Shown here: in pieces, positions 46,196 through 56,696 of the stretch
Numbering within the stretch: position 1 is the stretch's first letter
Layout: every line of letters starts with the position of its first letter
DNA from: Rhizobium sp. 16-449-1b
GTDB lineage: Bacteria > Pseudomonadota > Alphaproteobacteria > Rhizobiales > Rhizobiaceae
DNA length: 64,000 nt
Direction of reading: 5' to 3'
Assembly (NCBI RefSeq): GCF_017741935.1
Contig: NZ_JAGHMH010000013.1
Coordinates: 248,001 to 312,000, forward strand
The notes under the pieces: generated by a model
What the model was told of the DNA's origin: nothing
Databases searched by the model: none
The model's input: the letters and a program-made list of their open reading frames with translations, nothing else
Position numbers and translations under genes: made by a program

Positions 46196-47599
46196 TCAGG
46201 CCCGGATTGCGAAAACCGGCTGTTGGCTTTCGATCCCCCGAAGCTTCTCCGTGGATATCTCCGTGACGAGCCCGCATTCGTCGATGTATGCCCGAACGTC
46301 GTCATCCTCCATCACCGCTTCCGTCGCAAGTATCCGGTCGGATGCGATGCCCTGAAGGCGGGAAGCCATGTTGATCGTCTGGCCGAAGTAATCCTGCCGG
46401 TCGTTCATCACGACAGCCAGGCAAGGCCCACAATGGATGCCGATCCGGGCCGACTGCTCGCGGTCGCCCCGCGCAACACTCAGTTCCCGCAGTGCTTTCT
46501 TCATTGCGACCGCGGAACGAATGGCCTGCAGCGGGTCGGGGAACGTGGCCATGACCGCGTCGCCGATCGTCTTCACCACCGCCCCACCTTCGCTTTCGAC
46601 GACCTGGCCCATGACGTGAAAATAGGCGCGTACGAAGTCGTATGCGGCAAGATCACCAACCCGGCCATAAAGCTGCGTGGACTCCCTGAGATCGATAAAT
46701 AGGAAGGTCAACTTGGTGATCTTGAAGTGCTGATTGACATCCAACAGGCTGGATCCGTAGAGGTCGCGAAAGGACTGGCTCGACATCAGCCGGTTCGCGG
46801 TCAGGACCGGCACGCGCCGGGAGACCATTTCCTTCAGTGTCGGTCCAACCTTCCAGAGGATCGGCAGGATTCGTTTGGACGTCGGGTTTTGCACGTAAAG
46901 CTTCACCGTTCCGGGCATGACGCGAACCGTCTCGAACACACCACGGCCGCCGTGAACCGCAAACGCAACCTCCTGCATGGCTGCCGTCGCGCTGCCTTCA
47001 ACCTCCAGAAATCGCGAACTGTGTGTCACGGGGTCGAAGAGCACGGCAGTGCCCTCGTGAAGCTCCAGAATGCACTCCACGCTCGATCCCGACGGCACTT
47101 CGAATGCGGCCAGGGCAGCATTTTCTGCAAACGGTTCCAGGTTATCAGGAAGGTCGCTGCCGGAGCTCCAGAAACATTCTCTAGTATATTGCCATAGGGG
47201 GAGCCTGTCCGGATGGTGAGCGCCGATTTCCCTGATTCGGGCGCCGACCGTGAACGTCACCTCGACGGTCTCGTCGAGGTTCGGCTCGCAATCCGATACG
47301 CAAAGCGCGCAGGAATAGGTCTCGCAACTGACATCCCGAAGCGACGCTGCGGAATGAAGGACGCCGCCGCAGGTGCTGCAGACCACATTCCACGAAAGCT
47401 CAAATATCCCGCGCTGCGTTGCGTGCAGAAATCCCGAAATGGTCTCGGTTAGATCGAGCGCGTGCTCTGCGGCAAACTTCAGCGGATTCATTCGATTTAA
47501 TCGTACATCGGGCGCGGCACGGACAGCTCGCTCAAATGCAGAAACGACATTGCTATCAACGAGCTGCCGCAGACCTGTTCTATCGAACGGGCTGTCCAT
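46196..47599 (-). CDS. Class III adenylate/guanylate cyclase with DUF5939-like N-terminus
   Basis: The 467-aa protein ends in a class III cyclase domain (residues ~290-460), with LTFLFIDLRESTQLYG (metal Asp), VVKTIGDAVMATF (second Asp) and the late GQTINMASRL (the Asn/Arg of the transition-state site). The N-terminal 270 residues contain Cys pairs (CSTCG and CALC, then C) that may bind zinc, consistent with DUF5939-type sensory regions. No membrane helices are seen. ATG 47599 follows a GTG three bases upstream. It is monocistronic, so the signal input is unknown. Confidence 0.85.
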   Translation of the reverse strand: MDSPFDRTGLRQLVDSNVVSAFERAVRAAPDVRLNRMNPLKFAAEHALDLTETISGFLHATQRGIFELSWNVVCSTCGGVLHSAASLRDVSCETYSCALCVSDCEPNLDETVEVTFTVGARIREIGAHHPDRLPLWQYTRECFWSSGSDLPDNLEPFAENAALAAFEVPSGSSVECILELHEGTAVLFDPVTHSSRFLEVEGSATAAMQEVAFAVHGGRGVFETVRVMPGTVKLYVQNPTSKRILPILWKVGPTLKEMVSRRVPVLTANRLMSSQSFRDLYGSSLLDVNQHFKITKLTFLFIDLRESTQLYGRVGDLAAYDFVRAYFHVMGQVVESEGGAVVKTIGDAVMATFPDPLQAIRSAVAMKKALRELSVARGDREQSARIGIHCGPCLAVVMNDRQDYFGQTINMASRLQGIASDRILATEAVMEDDDVRAYIDECGLVTEISTEKLRGIESQQPVFAIRA

Positions 47600-48196
47600 C
47601 ACCGACTCGTCAACTGATGTGACGGGTGGTAACGTTTACATCTTCTAGTTATCCAACCCGTGCTTGGGCTTAACGGAATCTTCTGTACCGTTACTAAGAG
47701 ATGTTCGCCTGCGCCAGCAGAAAGGATCTGAGAATTCATCGATTTGCCCACGGTCTCAACGCTCACTCCGCCTCTTCGAGGTGGGAGAAGGTTTAAAGCA
47801 CTCTAGGTGCCAAGCGAACGGGCTTCTTGTCGTATGTTGGCTTAAGTAGAAGCCCGTTGCTCGTCGAGACAAGATGGCACTTAAGCGATCGCTCAATTGG
47901 CGCTGCCCAAAAGTTGAGGAGTATCACGATCTGCTCGAGTAGCGTCGCCGAATGCTCACTGACGACGCAAACGCCCAGGGAAGAAAGCAGTAGGGAGCAT
48001 TCTGAACGTTCGCAATATTACGGGCCGTCGGTCCAGATCCTATCAAGAGCTAAGGTTTGGTCATTGTCTTGACGCGATTCCCAACATGTCGCTCTGACAA
48101 GGACGCATTAAGAAGCTGGAGCCCGATAGGAATTACCTATCGACTCATTGGTTACGCCTTCTTGACGGTGCGACCGCACAAAAACTACGTGGGCGT
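47600..48196. other. Divergent intergenic region
   Basis: About 600 bases between the cyclase and the second YdeP-like gene, which are transcribed away from each other. Both promoters should be here. Frames are short and unsupported, and I see no strong repeat or RNA structure. Confidence 0.4.
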
Positions 48197-50488
48197 ATGG
48201 ACAATTCATTTATCGGCAAGAAATCGGCTTCCGCCGGCGGTTGGGGCGCGCTGAAAAGCTGCGGCAAACGACTCCTGCAAACCGGGATGCCGATATCCGG
48301 CGCCCGGACGATGCTGAAGGCGAACCAGCCTGATGGGTTCGACTGCCCCGGCTGTGCATGGGGCGATCCTGAGCACGGTTCGTCCTTCGAGTTCTGCGAG
48401 AACGGCGTCAAGGCCGTGGCCTGGGAGGCGACGGAGAAGCGCGCGTCGCCGGCGTTCTTTGCGGCGAACACCGTCTCCGAGTTGCGGCGGCTGTCCGACT
48501 ACGAGCTGGAACTCCATGGCCGCCTGACACACCCGATGCGCTATGATCGCGTGACCGACAAATACCTTCCCGTCGAGTGGGCGGACGCCTTCGCCGAGAT
48601 CGGGTCGATCCTTAGCAGCCTGCCGAGCCCTGATGAGGCTGAATTCTATACGTCTGGACGCGCCAGCAACGAGGCCGCCTATCTCTACCAGCTATTCGTT
48701 CGGCTATATGGGACGAACAACTTCCCGGATTGTTCGAACATGTGCCACGAGGCGAGCGGAGTGGCGCTCCGCCAGGCCATCGGGGTGGGCAAGGGCACGG
48801 TCTTGCTCGAAGACTTTGAACATGCCGACGCCATCTTCGTCGTGGGGCAGAACCCCGGCACGAACCATCCCCGCATGCTCGGCGATCTTCGTCGCGCGGC
48901 TATTCGTGGCGCCCGCGTGGTGGTCTTCAATCCGGTAAGGGAGAAGGGACTGGAGAGGTTCTCCGACCCCCAGGACAAGATCGAGATGATCCGCGGCGGC
49001 TCCACCGAAATCGCCAGCCACTACTTCCAGCCGAAACTCGGCGGCGACATGGCCGCTTTCCGTGGCATGGCGAAAGCGGTCTTCGCCGCTGATCGTCAAG
49101 CAATCGCGTCCGGCGCTCCCTCGGTCCTAGACCACGTGTTTCTTGCCGAGCACTGCGAGGGGTTCGAACTCTATCGCGAGGCAGTCGAGGCCACCTCGTG
49201 GGAGGAGATTGAAAGCCAGTCGGGGCTCGGGCGGGCCGACATCAAGAAGGCTGCCGATGTCTACCTGAACGCCGAGAAGGTGATCTGCACCTGGGCGATG
49301 GGTGTCACCCAGCATCGGCACTCCGTCGAGACGATCCGCGAAATCGCCAGCTTCATGTTCCTGCGCGGAAATGTAGGCAAGCCCGGTGCCGGTCTCTGCC
49401 CCGTCCGCGGTCACTCCAATGTTCAGGGCGACCGCACTGTCGGGATCAACGAGCAACCCCCAGCCGCTTTCCTCGATGCACTTGAAGCCGAGTTTGGCGT
49501 TCCCATGCCGCGCCGGCATGGCCACAATGTGCTGGCGGCGATAGGGGCGATGCTTGACGGGTCGGCCAAGGCGTTCATCGGGCTTGGCGGCAACTTTGCT
49601 CGGGCCACGCCTGATAGCGCTTTTGTCGAGCAGGCGCTGTCGAAACTGAAGCTTACCGTGAATATCGCAACGAAACCCAATCACTCGCACCTCATGCCGG
49701 GTGAGGTTTCCTACATCCTGCCATGCCTCGGCCGGACCGAGATCGAGCTGTCCGGCGACGGAAGGTCTCAGCTCATCAGCGTGGAAGACTCGATGAGCAT
49801 GGTGCACGGCTCGACGGGCATCAACAAACCGGCGTCTCCCCATCTTCTTTCGGAAGTGGCGATCATTGCCGGCATTGCAGCTGCGACGATCGGATCGGAC
49901 GTCGTGGATTGGAAAGCGCTCTCTGGAAATTACGACCTTATCCGTGACCGCATCGAAGCTACGATCCCCGGATTCCACAAGTACAACGAACGCCTTCGCA
50001 AGCCGCGTGGTTTCCACCTTAGAAATGCGGCAGCCCACAGGGAATGGAACACCGACAGCGGCAAGGCAGCCTTCTCGTCAGGCAAGCTGCCGGAGGAGAC
50101 CGTACATCAGCGGGCGTCGAGGAATGCAGGGCAGTTTGCGCTGCAGACCTTTCGGTCGCACGACCAGTACAATACGACGGTCTATGGTTTGGACGACCGG
50201 TATCGTGGTGTCTACGGCGAACGGAACGTCGTGTTCGTAAACCCGGCCGACCTTGCTGACCTAAACGCGGCGGCAGGAGACCGTGTCGATATCGTCGGAC
50301 ATCACGACGATGGGATCGAGCGTATCGCCCAGAATTTCCGCTTCGTACCCTACGACATCCCGCGTGGCAGCGCGGCAGGATACTATCCGGAGCTCAACGT
50401 CCTGGTGCCGCTCAGCAGCTTTGGCGATCAGAGCGACACACCGACATCGAAGTCGGTGACGGTGTCGTTCCGGAAACGAGCGGCGTGA
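48197..50488 (+). CDS. YdeP/FdhF-type molybdopterin oxidoreductase (copy 2)
   Basis: The 763-aa protein is a paralogue of the one at 33297-35603. They share FDCPGCAW, FTSGRASNEAA-type and YGTNNFPDCSNMCHEA blocks, GQNPGTNHPRM and the C-terminal QYNTTVYGLDDRYRGVYG. It lacks a Tat signal, so it is cytoplasmic. Its neighbour downstream is a small winged-helix-like gene, and the formaldehyde operon lies just beyond, facing it. Oxidation of the formate produced by that operon is an attractive but unproven role. Confidence 0.85.
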   Translation: MDNSFIGKKSASAGGWGALKSCGKRLLQTGMPISGARTMLKANQPDGFDCPGCAWGDPEHGSSFEFCENGVKAVAWEATEKRASPAFFAANTVSELRRLSDYELELHGRLTHPMRYDRVTDKYLPVEWADAFAEIGSILSSLPSPDEAEFYTSGRASNEAAYLYQLFVRLYGTNNFPDCSNMCHEASGVALRQAIGVGKGTVLLEDFEHADAIFVVGQNPGTNHPRMLGDLRRAAIRGARVVVFNPVREKGLERFSDPQDKIEMIRGGSTEIASHYFQPKLGGDMAAFRGMAKAVFAADRQAIASGAPSVLDHVFLAEHCEGFELYREAVEATSWEEIESQSGLGRADIKKAADVYLNAEKVICTWAMGVTQHRHSVETIREIASFMFLRGNVGKPGAGLCPVRGHSNVQGDRTVGINEQPPAAFLDALEAEFGVPMPRRHGHNVLAAIGAMLDGSAKAFIGLGGNFARATPDSAFVEQALSKLKLTVNIATKPNHSHLMPGEVSYILPCLGRTEIELSGDGRSQLISVEDSMSMVHGSTGINKPASPHLLSEVAIIAGIAAATIGSDVVDWKALSGNYDLIRDRIEATIPGFHKYNERLRKPRGFHLRNAAAHREWNTDSGKAAFSSGKLPEETVHQRASRNAGQFALQTFRSHDQYNTTVYGLDDRYRGVYGERNVVFVNPADLADLNAAAGDRVDIVGHHDDGIERIAQNFRFVPYDIPRGSAAGYYPELNVLVPLSSFGDQSDTPTSKSVTVSFRKRAA

Positions 50489-50760
50489 GCGCGAACTCGG
50501 ACGTTGAGACGTATTTCGACCTTGTTGCGGATCTCCAGCGGAAGGATCGGGATCTTTCGCCACTGCAGGCGGGAATTCTCGCTGCCGCCGATCTTGATAT
50601 CGCCACGGACAGCCGGACTTTCTCCCGAATGCTTGGTATTGCTCATGCGTTGGTTCTCAGGGAACTGAATGCGCTTGAAGAGCGCGCGGTCGGTCTTCGC
50701 GTGACAAAGCGGGACGCGCGGACGATGCGAACGTTTTTTGTTCTTGACGAGAGGACCTGA
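50485..50760 (+). CDS. Small winged-helix-like protein coupled to the YdeP-like gene
   Basis: The 91-aa protein starts at GTG 50485, which overlaps the oxidoreductase stop (GTGA). It reads as a helical DNA-binding fold (SRMLGIAHALVLRELNALEE with a following RVTKRDARTMRTFFVLDE beta wing), like a short MarR-type winged helix. It could regulate the oxidoreductase or act as an accessory. I know of no named family. Confidence 0.6.
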   Translation: MSANSDVETYFDLVADLQRKDRDLSPLQAGILAAADLDIATDSRTFSRMLGIAHALVLRELNALEERAVGLRVTKRDARTMRTFFVLDERT

Positions 50761-50815
50761 CGGATCGATCGTAGCGACTTCCGTTCGGCTGCTGCGTCAT
50801 CCTAGAAAGGTGCAT

Positions 50816-51652
50816 CTAACGGAGACGTGCTGCATGCCAGCGAATGTGGTCCCGCATGAAAGTTGAAATGAAGAGATACGAGTGATCATATCCCTCCCGC
50901 ATATTAAGAGTCAGCGGGATTCCAGCCTTTGCACAGGCATCCTTGAGTAAGTCGGGCCTCAGTCCGGTTTGTAAGAAAGGGTCCTCTACGCCCTGATCGA
51001 CGAGCAACTCCTTCACACGAAATCCGTCCTCAATCAGGCAGGTGGCATCGTGGGCTCGCCATGCAGCGCGGTTCGACCCCAGGTATTTTTCGAACGCTGG
51101 TGCAGACCAATCGGCTATTGATGGCCGGGTAATTGGCGCAAATGCCGAGACCGAAGCAAACCTCTCGGGGTTCTTCAACGCCAGTGTGATCGCGCCATGC
51201 CCGCCCATGGAGTGGCCGAATATGCTTTGCCTGGCAAAATCGAGCGCAAGGTCACTGCTATCGAGAACCTTTGGCAGTTCTTCCAGAATGTATGTCCGCA
51301 TGTTGTAGTTCTTCGCGAATGGCGGCTGCGTAGCGTCCAGATAAAAACCGGCGCCCTTTCCGAACCGCCAGTTATCCGGCTCGTCAGGTATGTCGCCGCC
51401 GCGCGGACTGGTGTCGGGGCAAATGATTGCGATGCCTAGTTCAGCGGCGACTTCGCGGTATTCGCCCTTGTCCATGACGTTCTGGTGAGTGCAAGTCAGG
51501 CCCGACAGATACCACAGCATTGGTACCTTCGTCTTTCGCGCCTGCGGTGGCATGAAGACAGCGAACGTCATGTCGCATTGGCACACCTCGGAATAGTGCG
51601 AGAAGACATATTGCGAGCCACCGAATGACTTGCTGACGGAGATCTGTTCCAC
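50816..51652 (-). CDS. fghA: S-formylglutathione hydrolase
   Basis: The 278-aa alpha/beta hydrolase (esterase D family) splits S-formylglutathione to formate and glutathione. It has the nucleophile elbow FGHSMGGHGA, the oxyanion region WYLSGLTCTHQN and the catalytic His in EGYDHSYLF. The start is GTG 51652. It is the last gene of the formaldehyde operon. Confidence 0.93.
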   Translation of the reverse strand: MEQISVSKSFGGSQYVFSHYSEVCQCDMTFAVFMPPQARKTKVPMLWYLSGLTCTHQNVMDKGEYREVAAELGIAIICPDTSPRGGDIPDEPDNWRFGKGAGFYLDATQPPFAKNYNMRTYILEELPKVLDSSDLALDFARQSIFGHSMGGHGAITLALKNPERFASVSAFAPITRPSIADWSAPAFEKYLGSNRAAWRAHDATCLIEDGFRVKELLVDQGVEDPFLQTGLRPDLLKDACAKAGIPLTLNMREGYDHSYLFISTFMRDHIRWHAARLR

Positions 51653-51734
51653 GAGGCACCCGTAGAGAAGCGAAAGGAAAGGAGAGCGGGATGGGCCTCA
51701 ACGGCGCATCCCCTTCAATATCACGCTGGAGAGA

Positions 51735-52301
51735 TCAGGCTGCGAGAACACCATTCTTCTTGGCAGTCCAAGTCGCCAGGAAGTCCATGAGTGCTGGCGA
51801 TAAGCAGTCGTAGGGCTCCAAGCCGACTTCCCTTAGGTTGGCACGGATGCCGTCCATTTCCGACGGATCAACGCCGCCTTCGATAACCGATGAGACAAAT
51901 GCGGCAAAGCTGGGAGCTGGCCAATCGTTGGTCCCGAACAGCTCTGGATGGATGAAGGAAAGGCCCCTGAAGGCGTGGTCGCGCTCGACCGGACCATGCA
52001 AGTGGGTCCCACATTCGTTGCAGGCGTGACGTTGGATGAGCGCGGACGGATCGACCACGGCGAGCTTGTCGCCATTCGCGATCACGGTCACGTTTTCGCT
52101 CGGAGCAACGGCCACGACTGAGAAGGCCGCGCCTTCCGGCTTCCAACACTTGGTGCATCCGCAGGCGTGGTTGTGGGCGATTCCGCCCTCGATCTTCACC
52201 TTGACCGGCTTCTCTTGGCACTTGCAGGTCAAAACGCCGCCGGCAAAGGAGTCGTTGGCTCTCAAGCTACTCTGGATAGATGGATGCAGAAGTCTTGTCA
52301 C
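51735..52301 (-). CDS. gfa: S-(hydroxymethyl)glutathione synthase
   Basis: The 188-aa zinc protein condenses formaldehyde with glutathione. It keeps the Gfa zinc ligands CKC (residues ~26-28), CGCTKC and [21 protein letters not shown] lies just before the GTG start. It sits between adhC and fghA in the same direction. Confidence 0.92.
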   Translation of the reverse strand: MTRLLHPSIQSSLRANDSFAGGVLTCKCQEKPVKVKIEGGIAHNHACGCTKCWKPEGAAFSVVAVAPSENVTVIANGDKLAVVDPSALIQRHACNECGTHLHGPVERDHAFRGLSFIHPELFGTNDWPAPSFAAFVSSVIEGGVDPSEMDGIRANLREVGLEPYDCLSPALMDFLATWTAKKNGVLAA

Positions 52302-52390
52302 AGGATTTTCCTTTTTCAGGCAGGTAAAGCGCTTGTGGCTGATGTCATAATCACGTCCGCAGATGACTTCTCTGATGCTCGTCCGAGTGA

Positions 52391-53503
52391 TCAGAACTCG
52401 ATGACGGAGCGGATGGACTTGCCGTCATGCATCAGGTCGAAGGCAGTGTTTATTTCTTCAAGCGGCATTTTGTGAGTGATCAGATCGTCGATGTTGATCT
52501 TGCCCTCCATGTACCAGTCGACAATCTTCGGCACATCGGTGCGGCCGCGAGCACCGCCGAAAGCGGAGCCTTTCCAAACTCGACCGGTCACGAGTTGAAA
52601 CGGACGGGTGGCGATTTCTTTGCCAGCCTCGGCAACGCCGATGATGATCGATTCACCCCATCCACGGTGAGCGGCCTCCAGCGCCTGGCGCATGACATTA
52701 ACATTACCGGTGGCGTCGAACGTGTAGTCGGCACCGCCATCCGTCAGGTCTTGGATTGCTTGTACCACCTTATCGTTTCCGACCGCGGTGGGGTTGATGA
52801 AGTCGGTCATCCCGAATTTTTCCGCTATCGGTATCTTTGCTGGATTGATATCGACGCCGATAATCTTATCGGCGCCGATCATGCGCGCACCCTGGATGAC
52901 GTTGAGGCCGATGCCTCCGAGACCGAATACGACGACCGTTGAGCCCGGGCGGACCTTCGCAGTATAGATTACCGCGCCGATGCCAGTGGTTACCCCGCAA
53001 CCGATGTAGCAGATCTTGTCGAACGGCGCGTCTTCACGGATTTTCGCGAGGGCTATTTCCGGTAGGACTGTGAAGTTGGAGAAGGTCGAGCAGCCCATAT
53101 AGTGGAAGATTTCACCATTGTCGCAGGAGAAGCGCGAGGTGTTGTCCGGCATAAGCCCTTGACCTTGCGTCGAACGGATCGAGGTGCAGAGGTTAGAGCG
53201 CTGCGAGAGGCAGGTTTTGCAGTGTCGGCATTCCGGTGTGTAGAGCGGTATGACGTGATCTCCAACCTTAACTGAGGTCACGCCGGCGCCCACCTCGCGA
53301 ACGATGCCTGCACCTTCATGGCCGAGGATGGCTGGGAACTTGCCCTCGGAATCAAGTCCCGAGAGCGTGTAGGCGTCAGTGTGACAAACGCCAGTTGCTA
53401 TCACTTCCACGAGGACCTCGCCCGGCTTCGGGCCACCGATCTCGATGGTTTCAATGGTCAGCGGTTTGTTGGCTTCCCAGGCGACGGCTGCTCTACTTTT
53501 CAT
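52391..53503 (-). CDS. adhC: S-(hydroxymethyl)glutathione dehydrogenase (class III ADH)
   Basis: The 370-aa zinc alcohol dehydrogenase oxidises S-hydroxymethylglutathione to S-formylglutathione with NAD+. Catalytic zinc ligands are in GVCHTDAYT and GHEGAGIV, structural zinc cysteines in [15 protein letters not shown], and the nucleotide fold in [17 protein letters not shown]. Length is exactly that of class III enzymes. AAGGAAAA precedes the ATG. It is the second gene after frmR. Confidence 0.95.
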   Translation of the reverse strand: MKSRAAVAWEANKPLTIETIEIGGPKPGEVLVEVIATGVCHTDAYTLSGLDSEGKFPAILGHEGAGIVREVGAGVTSVKVGDHVIPLYTPECRHCKTCLSQRSNLCTSIRSTQGQGLMPDNTSRFSCDNGEIFHYMGCSTFSNFTVLPEIALAKIREDAPFDKICYIGCGVTTGIGAVIYTAKVRPGSTVVVFGLGGIGLNVIQGARMIGADKIIGVDINPAKIPIAEKFGMTDFINPTAVGNDKVVQAIQDLTDGGADYTFDATGNVNVMRQALEAAHRGWGESIIIGVAEAGKEIATRPFQLVTGRVWKGSAFGGARGRTDVPKIVDWYMEGKINIDDLITHKMPLEEINTAFDLMHDGKSIRSVIEF

Positions 53504-53533
53504 AAGGCGTTTTCCTTGCTTTGAGGAGTATGC

Positions 53534-53815
53534 CTATTTGAGATAGGCACGCAGTATTTTCATGATGCCCTCCATCTGGTCGTTTTCCGCCGGAAGCGTT
53601 TTCCTCTCTTCATCTGATTCCAGCGTTTCGCGCAGGTGGATTTCTAGCACTTCGGCCATTAACCCACCCGCCGCCCCGCGCATGGCGGCGATCTGCTGGA
53701 GAAGCAGGCGGCATTCGGTTCCGGCCTCAACGGCCCTCTCGAGCGCCTCGACCTGTCCTTTGATCCGTTTAAGTCGCGTGCCGGCCTTTTTCTTGTCTTC
53801 AATCGAGTATGGCAT
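53534..53815 (-). CDS. frmR: FrmR-type formaldehyde-responsive repressor
   Basis: The 93-aa CsoR/FrmR/RcnR-family repressor has RLKRIKGQVEALERAVEAGT, the conserved Cys in TECRLLLQQIAAMRGAAGGL and a His in EIHLRETL. FrmR senses formaldehyde through its N-terminal Pro2 and Cys35; both are present (MPYS and ECRLL). AAAGGACAG precedes ATG 53815. It heads the frmR-adhC-gfa-fghA operon and should repress it through the two dyads just upstream. Confidence 0.93.
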   Translation of the reverse strand: MPYSIEDKKKAGTRLKRIKGQVEALERAVEAGTECRLLLQQIAAMRGAAGGLMAEVLEIHLRETLESDEERKTLPAENDQMEGIMKILRAYLK

Positions 53816-53837
53816 TCGTTCTGTCCTTTGGGGTGTC

Positions 53838-53857
53838 ACATACTGGTGGCAGTATGT
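53838..53857. promoter_or_regulatory. FrmR operator 1
   Basis: Inverted arms ACATACTG (53838-53845) and CAGTATGT (53850-53857) flank GTGG. The AT-rich arms around a short G/C core match CsoR/FrmR-type operators. It starts 22 bases upstream of the frmR start codon. Confidence 0.7.
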
Positions 53858-53859
53858 CA

Positions 53860-53879
53860 ATATACTGGTTGGAGTATAT
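53860..53879. promoter_or_regulatory. FrmR operator 2
   Basis: Arms ATATACT (53860-53866) and AGTATAT (53873-53879) flank GGTTGG. Its centre lies 22 bases from that of operator 1, about two helical turns, so two FrmR tetramers could bind the same face of the DNA. Confidence 0.7.
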
Positions 53880-54441
53880 GCTTAAAACTGGACCTGGCCA
53901 ACTTGAACGCTCGATGAGAAAGATTTTGCCATCCGTCCATAGGGTAAGCGCGTTGACCTGAAGGAACGAGATAAGGACTAACATCGTAGTTCTGTTGACT
54001 ACGGTGATTATTTAGATGGTTTCAGTCTGGCTTTCGGCATCCTCGGTCACTCCGCCTCATTTCGCATCTGCCAACGAAGTGCGAGATTTCTGTTTCCCAG
54101 CAAGCTCACAATAGCCGGTCTATCGTGAGCGCGATCGGTCACTCAAGTTCAGCAGACCGGATCTTAAAGAACAATAAGCCGGCCGCGCAGCGCTGGTTGG
54201 CTACGCTAGCCCAACCCCGTATGTCTCGCGGTCGCGACGGGAAGCTCAACAACTAGGTGTTGGCATAGGGCAGCGCGCCGGATCCGCTATATAAGCCTAA
54301 GCGAGGTCTCACGGCAGCCGACCTGTTCACACCGAACCTTCCTGTCGACACGATAAAGGCGAGGGCACTGCAATCTTCAGTCGGCTTCGATCGACTCGGA
54401 GAGCTCGGTGTTCCGAGTGCCTCAAGTGCGAAGACTCTCAC
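53880..54441. other. Intergenic region upstream of the frm operon
   Basis: About 560 bases with no supported gene. The left end should hold the frm promoter beside the operators; the right end follows the bioZ stop. No T-rich hairpin for the bio operon is evident. Confidence 0.4.
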
Positions 54442-55431
54442 CTAGACCCGGTAAACTGCCGCTCCCCCAGCCAATCCCGCACCGGCAGCCGTAAGCAGCA
54501 AGCTTTCGCCTTCGATCAAACGTGTCGTCTGATTGATAATAGACAGCGAAAGAGGAATGGTCGCAGCGGAAGAGTTGCCGTACGTCTCGATCGTGTTGAC
54601 GGTTCTGTCACCGTCGATACCGAGATTGTTGCAGACGGCGTCGAACATTCGGGCATTGGCCTGATGCGGGATGAAGCGGTCGATCTGTGCTGCAGTAACG
54701 CCGGCTCTCTCCATTGCTTGCACGGATGTCCTGCTCATCAGATCGACGGCGCGTGAAAATACCTCGCGGCCATCGCGCATCGTCATCAGGAATTCTTCGG
54801 CGCCGAGTTCCGGCGTGAATGGCCGGTTGCTGCCGCCGGCGGGGATCTGGATAAGATCATAACCGCTGCCATCCGAGCAAAGCTCGGTCGCGAGCAGACC
54901 GCGGTCGCGGTCTGTGCTCGGCGCGATCACGACAGCGCCCGCGGCGTCGGCGAAGAGCACGGCGCTTGCTCGCTCTGCCGGATTGATCCGGCGGCTGAGG
55001 ATGTTGGCGGCGACCACGAGGACAGCGCGGCCATGTGTGCGCACGAAAGCATCGGCGAGCGTCAGCGCATAGAGAAAGCCTGAGCAGGCGCCGGCGAGAT
55101 CGATGGCGCCTGATGCGGCGAGCCCGAGTTTGTGGGCCAGCAGCGGCGCCGATGGCGGCAGCAGATGATCGGGTGTCGAGGTGGCAAGCAGCGTCAGAGC
55201 GATGTCGCTTCCTGCGATTCCGGCATCCTCCAGCGCCATCCGGCCCGCTTCGGCCGCAAGGCCGGTTAGGGTCTCCCCTTCCCCGGCCCAGTGGCGGGTG
55301 CGGATGCCGGTGCGGCGTTCGATCCATCCGGATTCGAGGCCGAGCTGCGCCTCGATTTCAGCATTGGCGACGCAGCGCCGGGGGACGGCGTGACCAAAGC
55401 CCGCGATGCGGGTGGAGCTGGCCAATGTCAT
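54442..55431 (-). CDS. bioZ: BioZ, KAS III-like pimeloyl-ACP forming enzyme
   Basis: The 329-aa beta-ketoacyl-ACP synthase III-like protein has the catalytic Cys in [11 protein letters not shown], His in FIPHQANAR and Asn in [10 protein letters not shown]. BioZ condenses glutaryl-CoA with malonyl-ACP to supply the pimeloyl chain for biotin in several alphaproteobacteria. Its start overlaps the bioA stop (TGATG), so it is the last gene of bioBFDAZ. A plain FabH is unlikely given this position. Confidence 0.9.
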   Translation of the reverse strand: MTLASSTRIAGFGHAVPRRCVANAEIEAQLGLESGWIERRTGIRTRHWAGEGETLTGLAAEAGRMALEDAGIAGSDIALTLLATSTPDHLLPPSAPLLAHKLGLAASGAIDLAGACSGFLYALTLADAFVRTHGRAVLVVAANILSRRINPAERASAVLFADAAGAVVIAPSTDRDRGLLATELCSDGSGYDLIQIPAGGSNRPFTPELGAEEFLMTMRDGREVFSRAVDLMSRTSVQAMERAGVTAAQIDRFIPHQANARMFDAVCNNLGIDGDRTVNTIETYGNSSAATIPLSLSIINQTTRLIEGESLLLTAAGAGLAGGAAVYRV

Positions 55432-56696
55432 CAGTTGCGGTCCAGAACGAGCGAGGCAACCTCATCTATCGCATCGTAGGCGCGGGCAAGTTCCGGCCCG
55501 GTCACGCAATAGGGTGGCATCAGGTAGAGGACATTGCCGAGCGGCCGGATGAGCAGGCCGCGTTCCCGGAACAGTTTGCGCATGCGCGGTCCGGCCTCGG
55601 CGAGATAGCCGCCGGCGGGCACGACTAGATCGAGTGCCGCGATCGTTCCAGCCTGACGGATACCGGTAAAACGCGTATCGTCTTCGAACCGTGCCAGCTG
55701 TTGGCGGTGCGTTTCCTCTATTGCGCGGATGCGCTCGAAGACCGGTTCGCTTCGCCAGACATCGAGATTGGCAACGGCGGCGGCGCAAGCGATCGGATTG
55801 GCGGTGTAGGAACTCGAGTGGAAGAAGGTCTTGCGCCGGTCGGTCGAGAGGTGGGCATCAAATATCTCTGTGGTGGCGAGCGTCGCGGCAAGCGGCACAG
55901 CGCCGCCGGTCAGTCCTTTGGAGGTGCAGAGAATATCCGGCGTGATGCCGGCCTGTTCGCAGGCAAACATCGTTCCCGTCCGCCCCCAGCCGGTCATCAC
56001 CTCGTCGGCGACCAGCAGGCAGCCATGGCGCGCGGCGATCTGCTGCAGGCCGGCAAGCACGCTTGCCGCATAGATCTTCATGCCTCCGGCACCAAGGATC
56101 AGCGGCTCGATCAGTAGCGCGGCGATGCCTCCGGCCCGGCAAAGGGTCTCGAAACGGTCGAGCACCTCCTGCTCCCTGCCCGGCTCCGGGAAAGGCAGCC
56201 TGTCGACGCCGAAGAGAAGCGGTTCGTAGGCGGCGTTGAAGACGCCGCGTTCGCCGGCCGACATCGTGCCGATCGTATCGCCGTGATAGCTACCCTCCAT
56301 CACCACGATCCGGTTTCGCGCTTCGCCCCGGTTGTGGAAATAGCCGAGCGCCATCTTGATCGCGACTTCGACAGAGGTCGAACCGCTGTCGGAGTAGAAG
56401 ACATGCCGCAGACCCGGCGGGGCGATATCGATCAAGCCCCCGGCCAGCCGTTCAGCCGGTTCGTGGGTGAATTCGGCGAAGATGATCTGGTCGTAGGTCT
56501 CGGTCGCGGTGCGGATCGCTTCCATGATCCTGGGGTGGCGGTGGCCATGGGTGATCACCCACCAGGAGGAGATGGCATCGAGCAGACGTTTGCCGCCTTC
56601 GTCGATCAAATAGGCGCCTTCGGTCGCGGTGATGCGCTTCATCGGTGGTTCGAGCGCATGCTGGGTAAAGGGGTGCCAGATGGCGGAGTGGTTCAT
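55431..56696 (-). CDS. bioA: Adenosylmethionine-8-amino-7-oxononanoate aminotransferase
   Basis: The 421-aa PLP class III aminotransferase converts KAPA to DAPA with S-adenosylmethionine. It has the WHPFTQH opening, [25 protein letters not shown] and the PLP Lys in [12 protein letters not shown] 56696 overlaps the bioD stop; an in-frame extension upstream to 56780 is a shadow of bioD. Confidence 0.95.
   Translation of the reverse strand: MNHSAIWHPFTQHALEPPMKRITATEGAYLIDEGGKRLLDAISSWWVITHGHRHPRIMEAIRTATETYDQIIFAEFTHEPAERLAGGLIDIAPPGLRHVFYSDSGSTSVEVAIKMALGYFHNRGEARNRIVVMEGSYHGDTIGTMSAGERGVFNAAYEPLLFGVDRLPFPEPGREQEVLDRFETLCRAGGIAALLIEPLILGAGGMKIYAASVLAGLQQIAARHGCLLVADEVMTGWGRTGTMFACEQAGITPDILCTSKGLTGGAVPLAATLATTEIFDAHLSTDRRKTFFHSSSYTANPIACAAAVANLDVWRSEPVFERIRAIEETHRQQLARFEDDTRFTGIRQAGTIAALDLVVPAGGYLAEAGPRMRKLFRERGLLIRPLGNVLYLMPPYCVTGPELARAYDAIDEVASLVLDRN

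Noticed and set aside
47600-48196. A regulatory RNA in the cyclase/YdeP gap
   Set aside because: No stable hairpin followed by a T-run was found on either strand.
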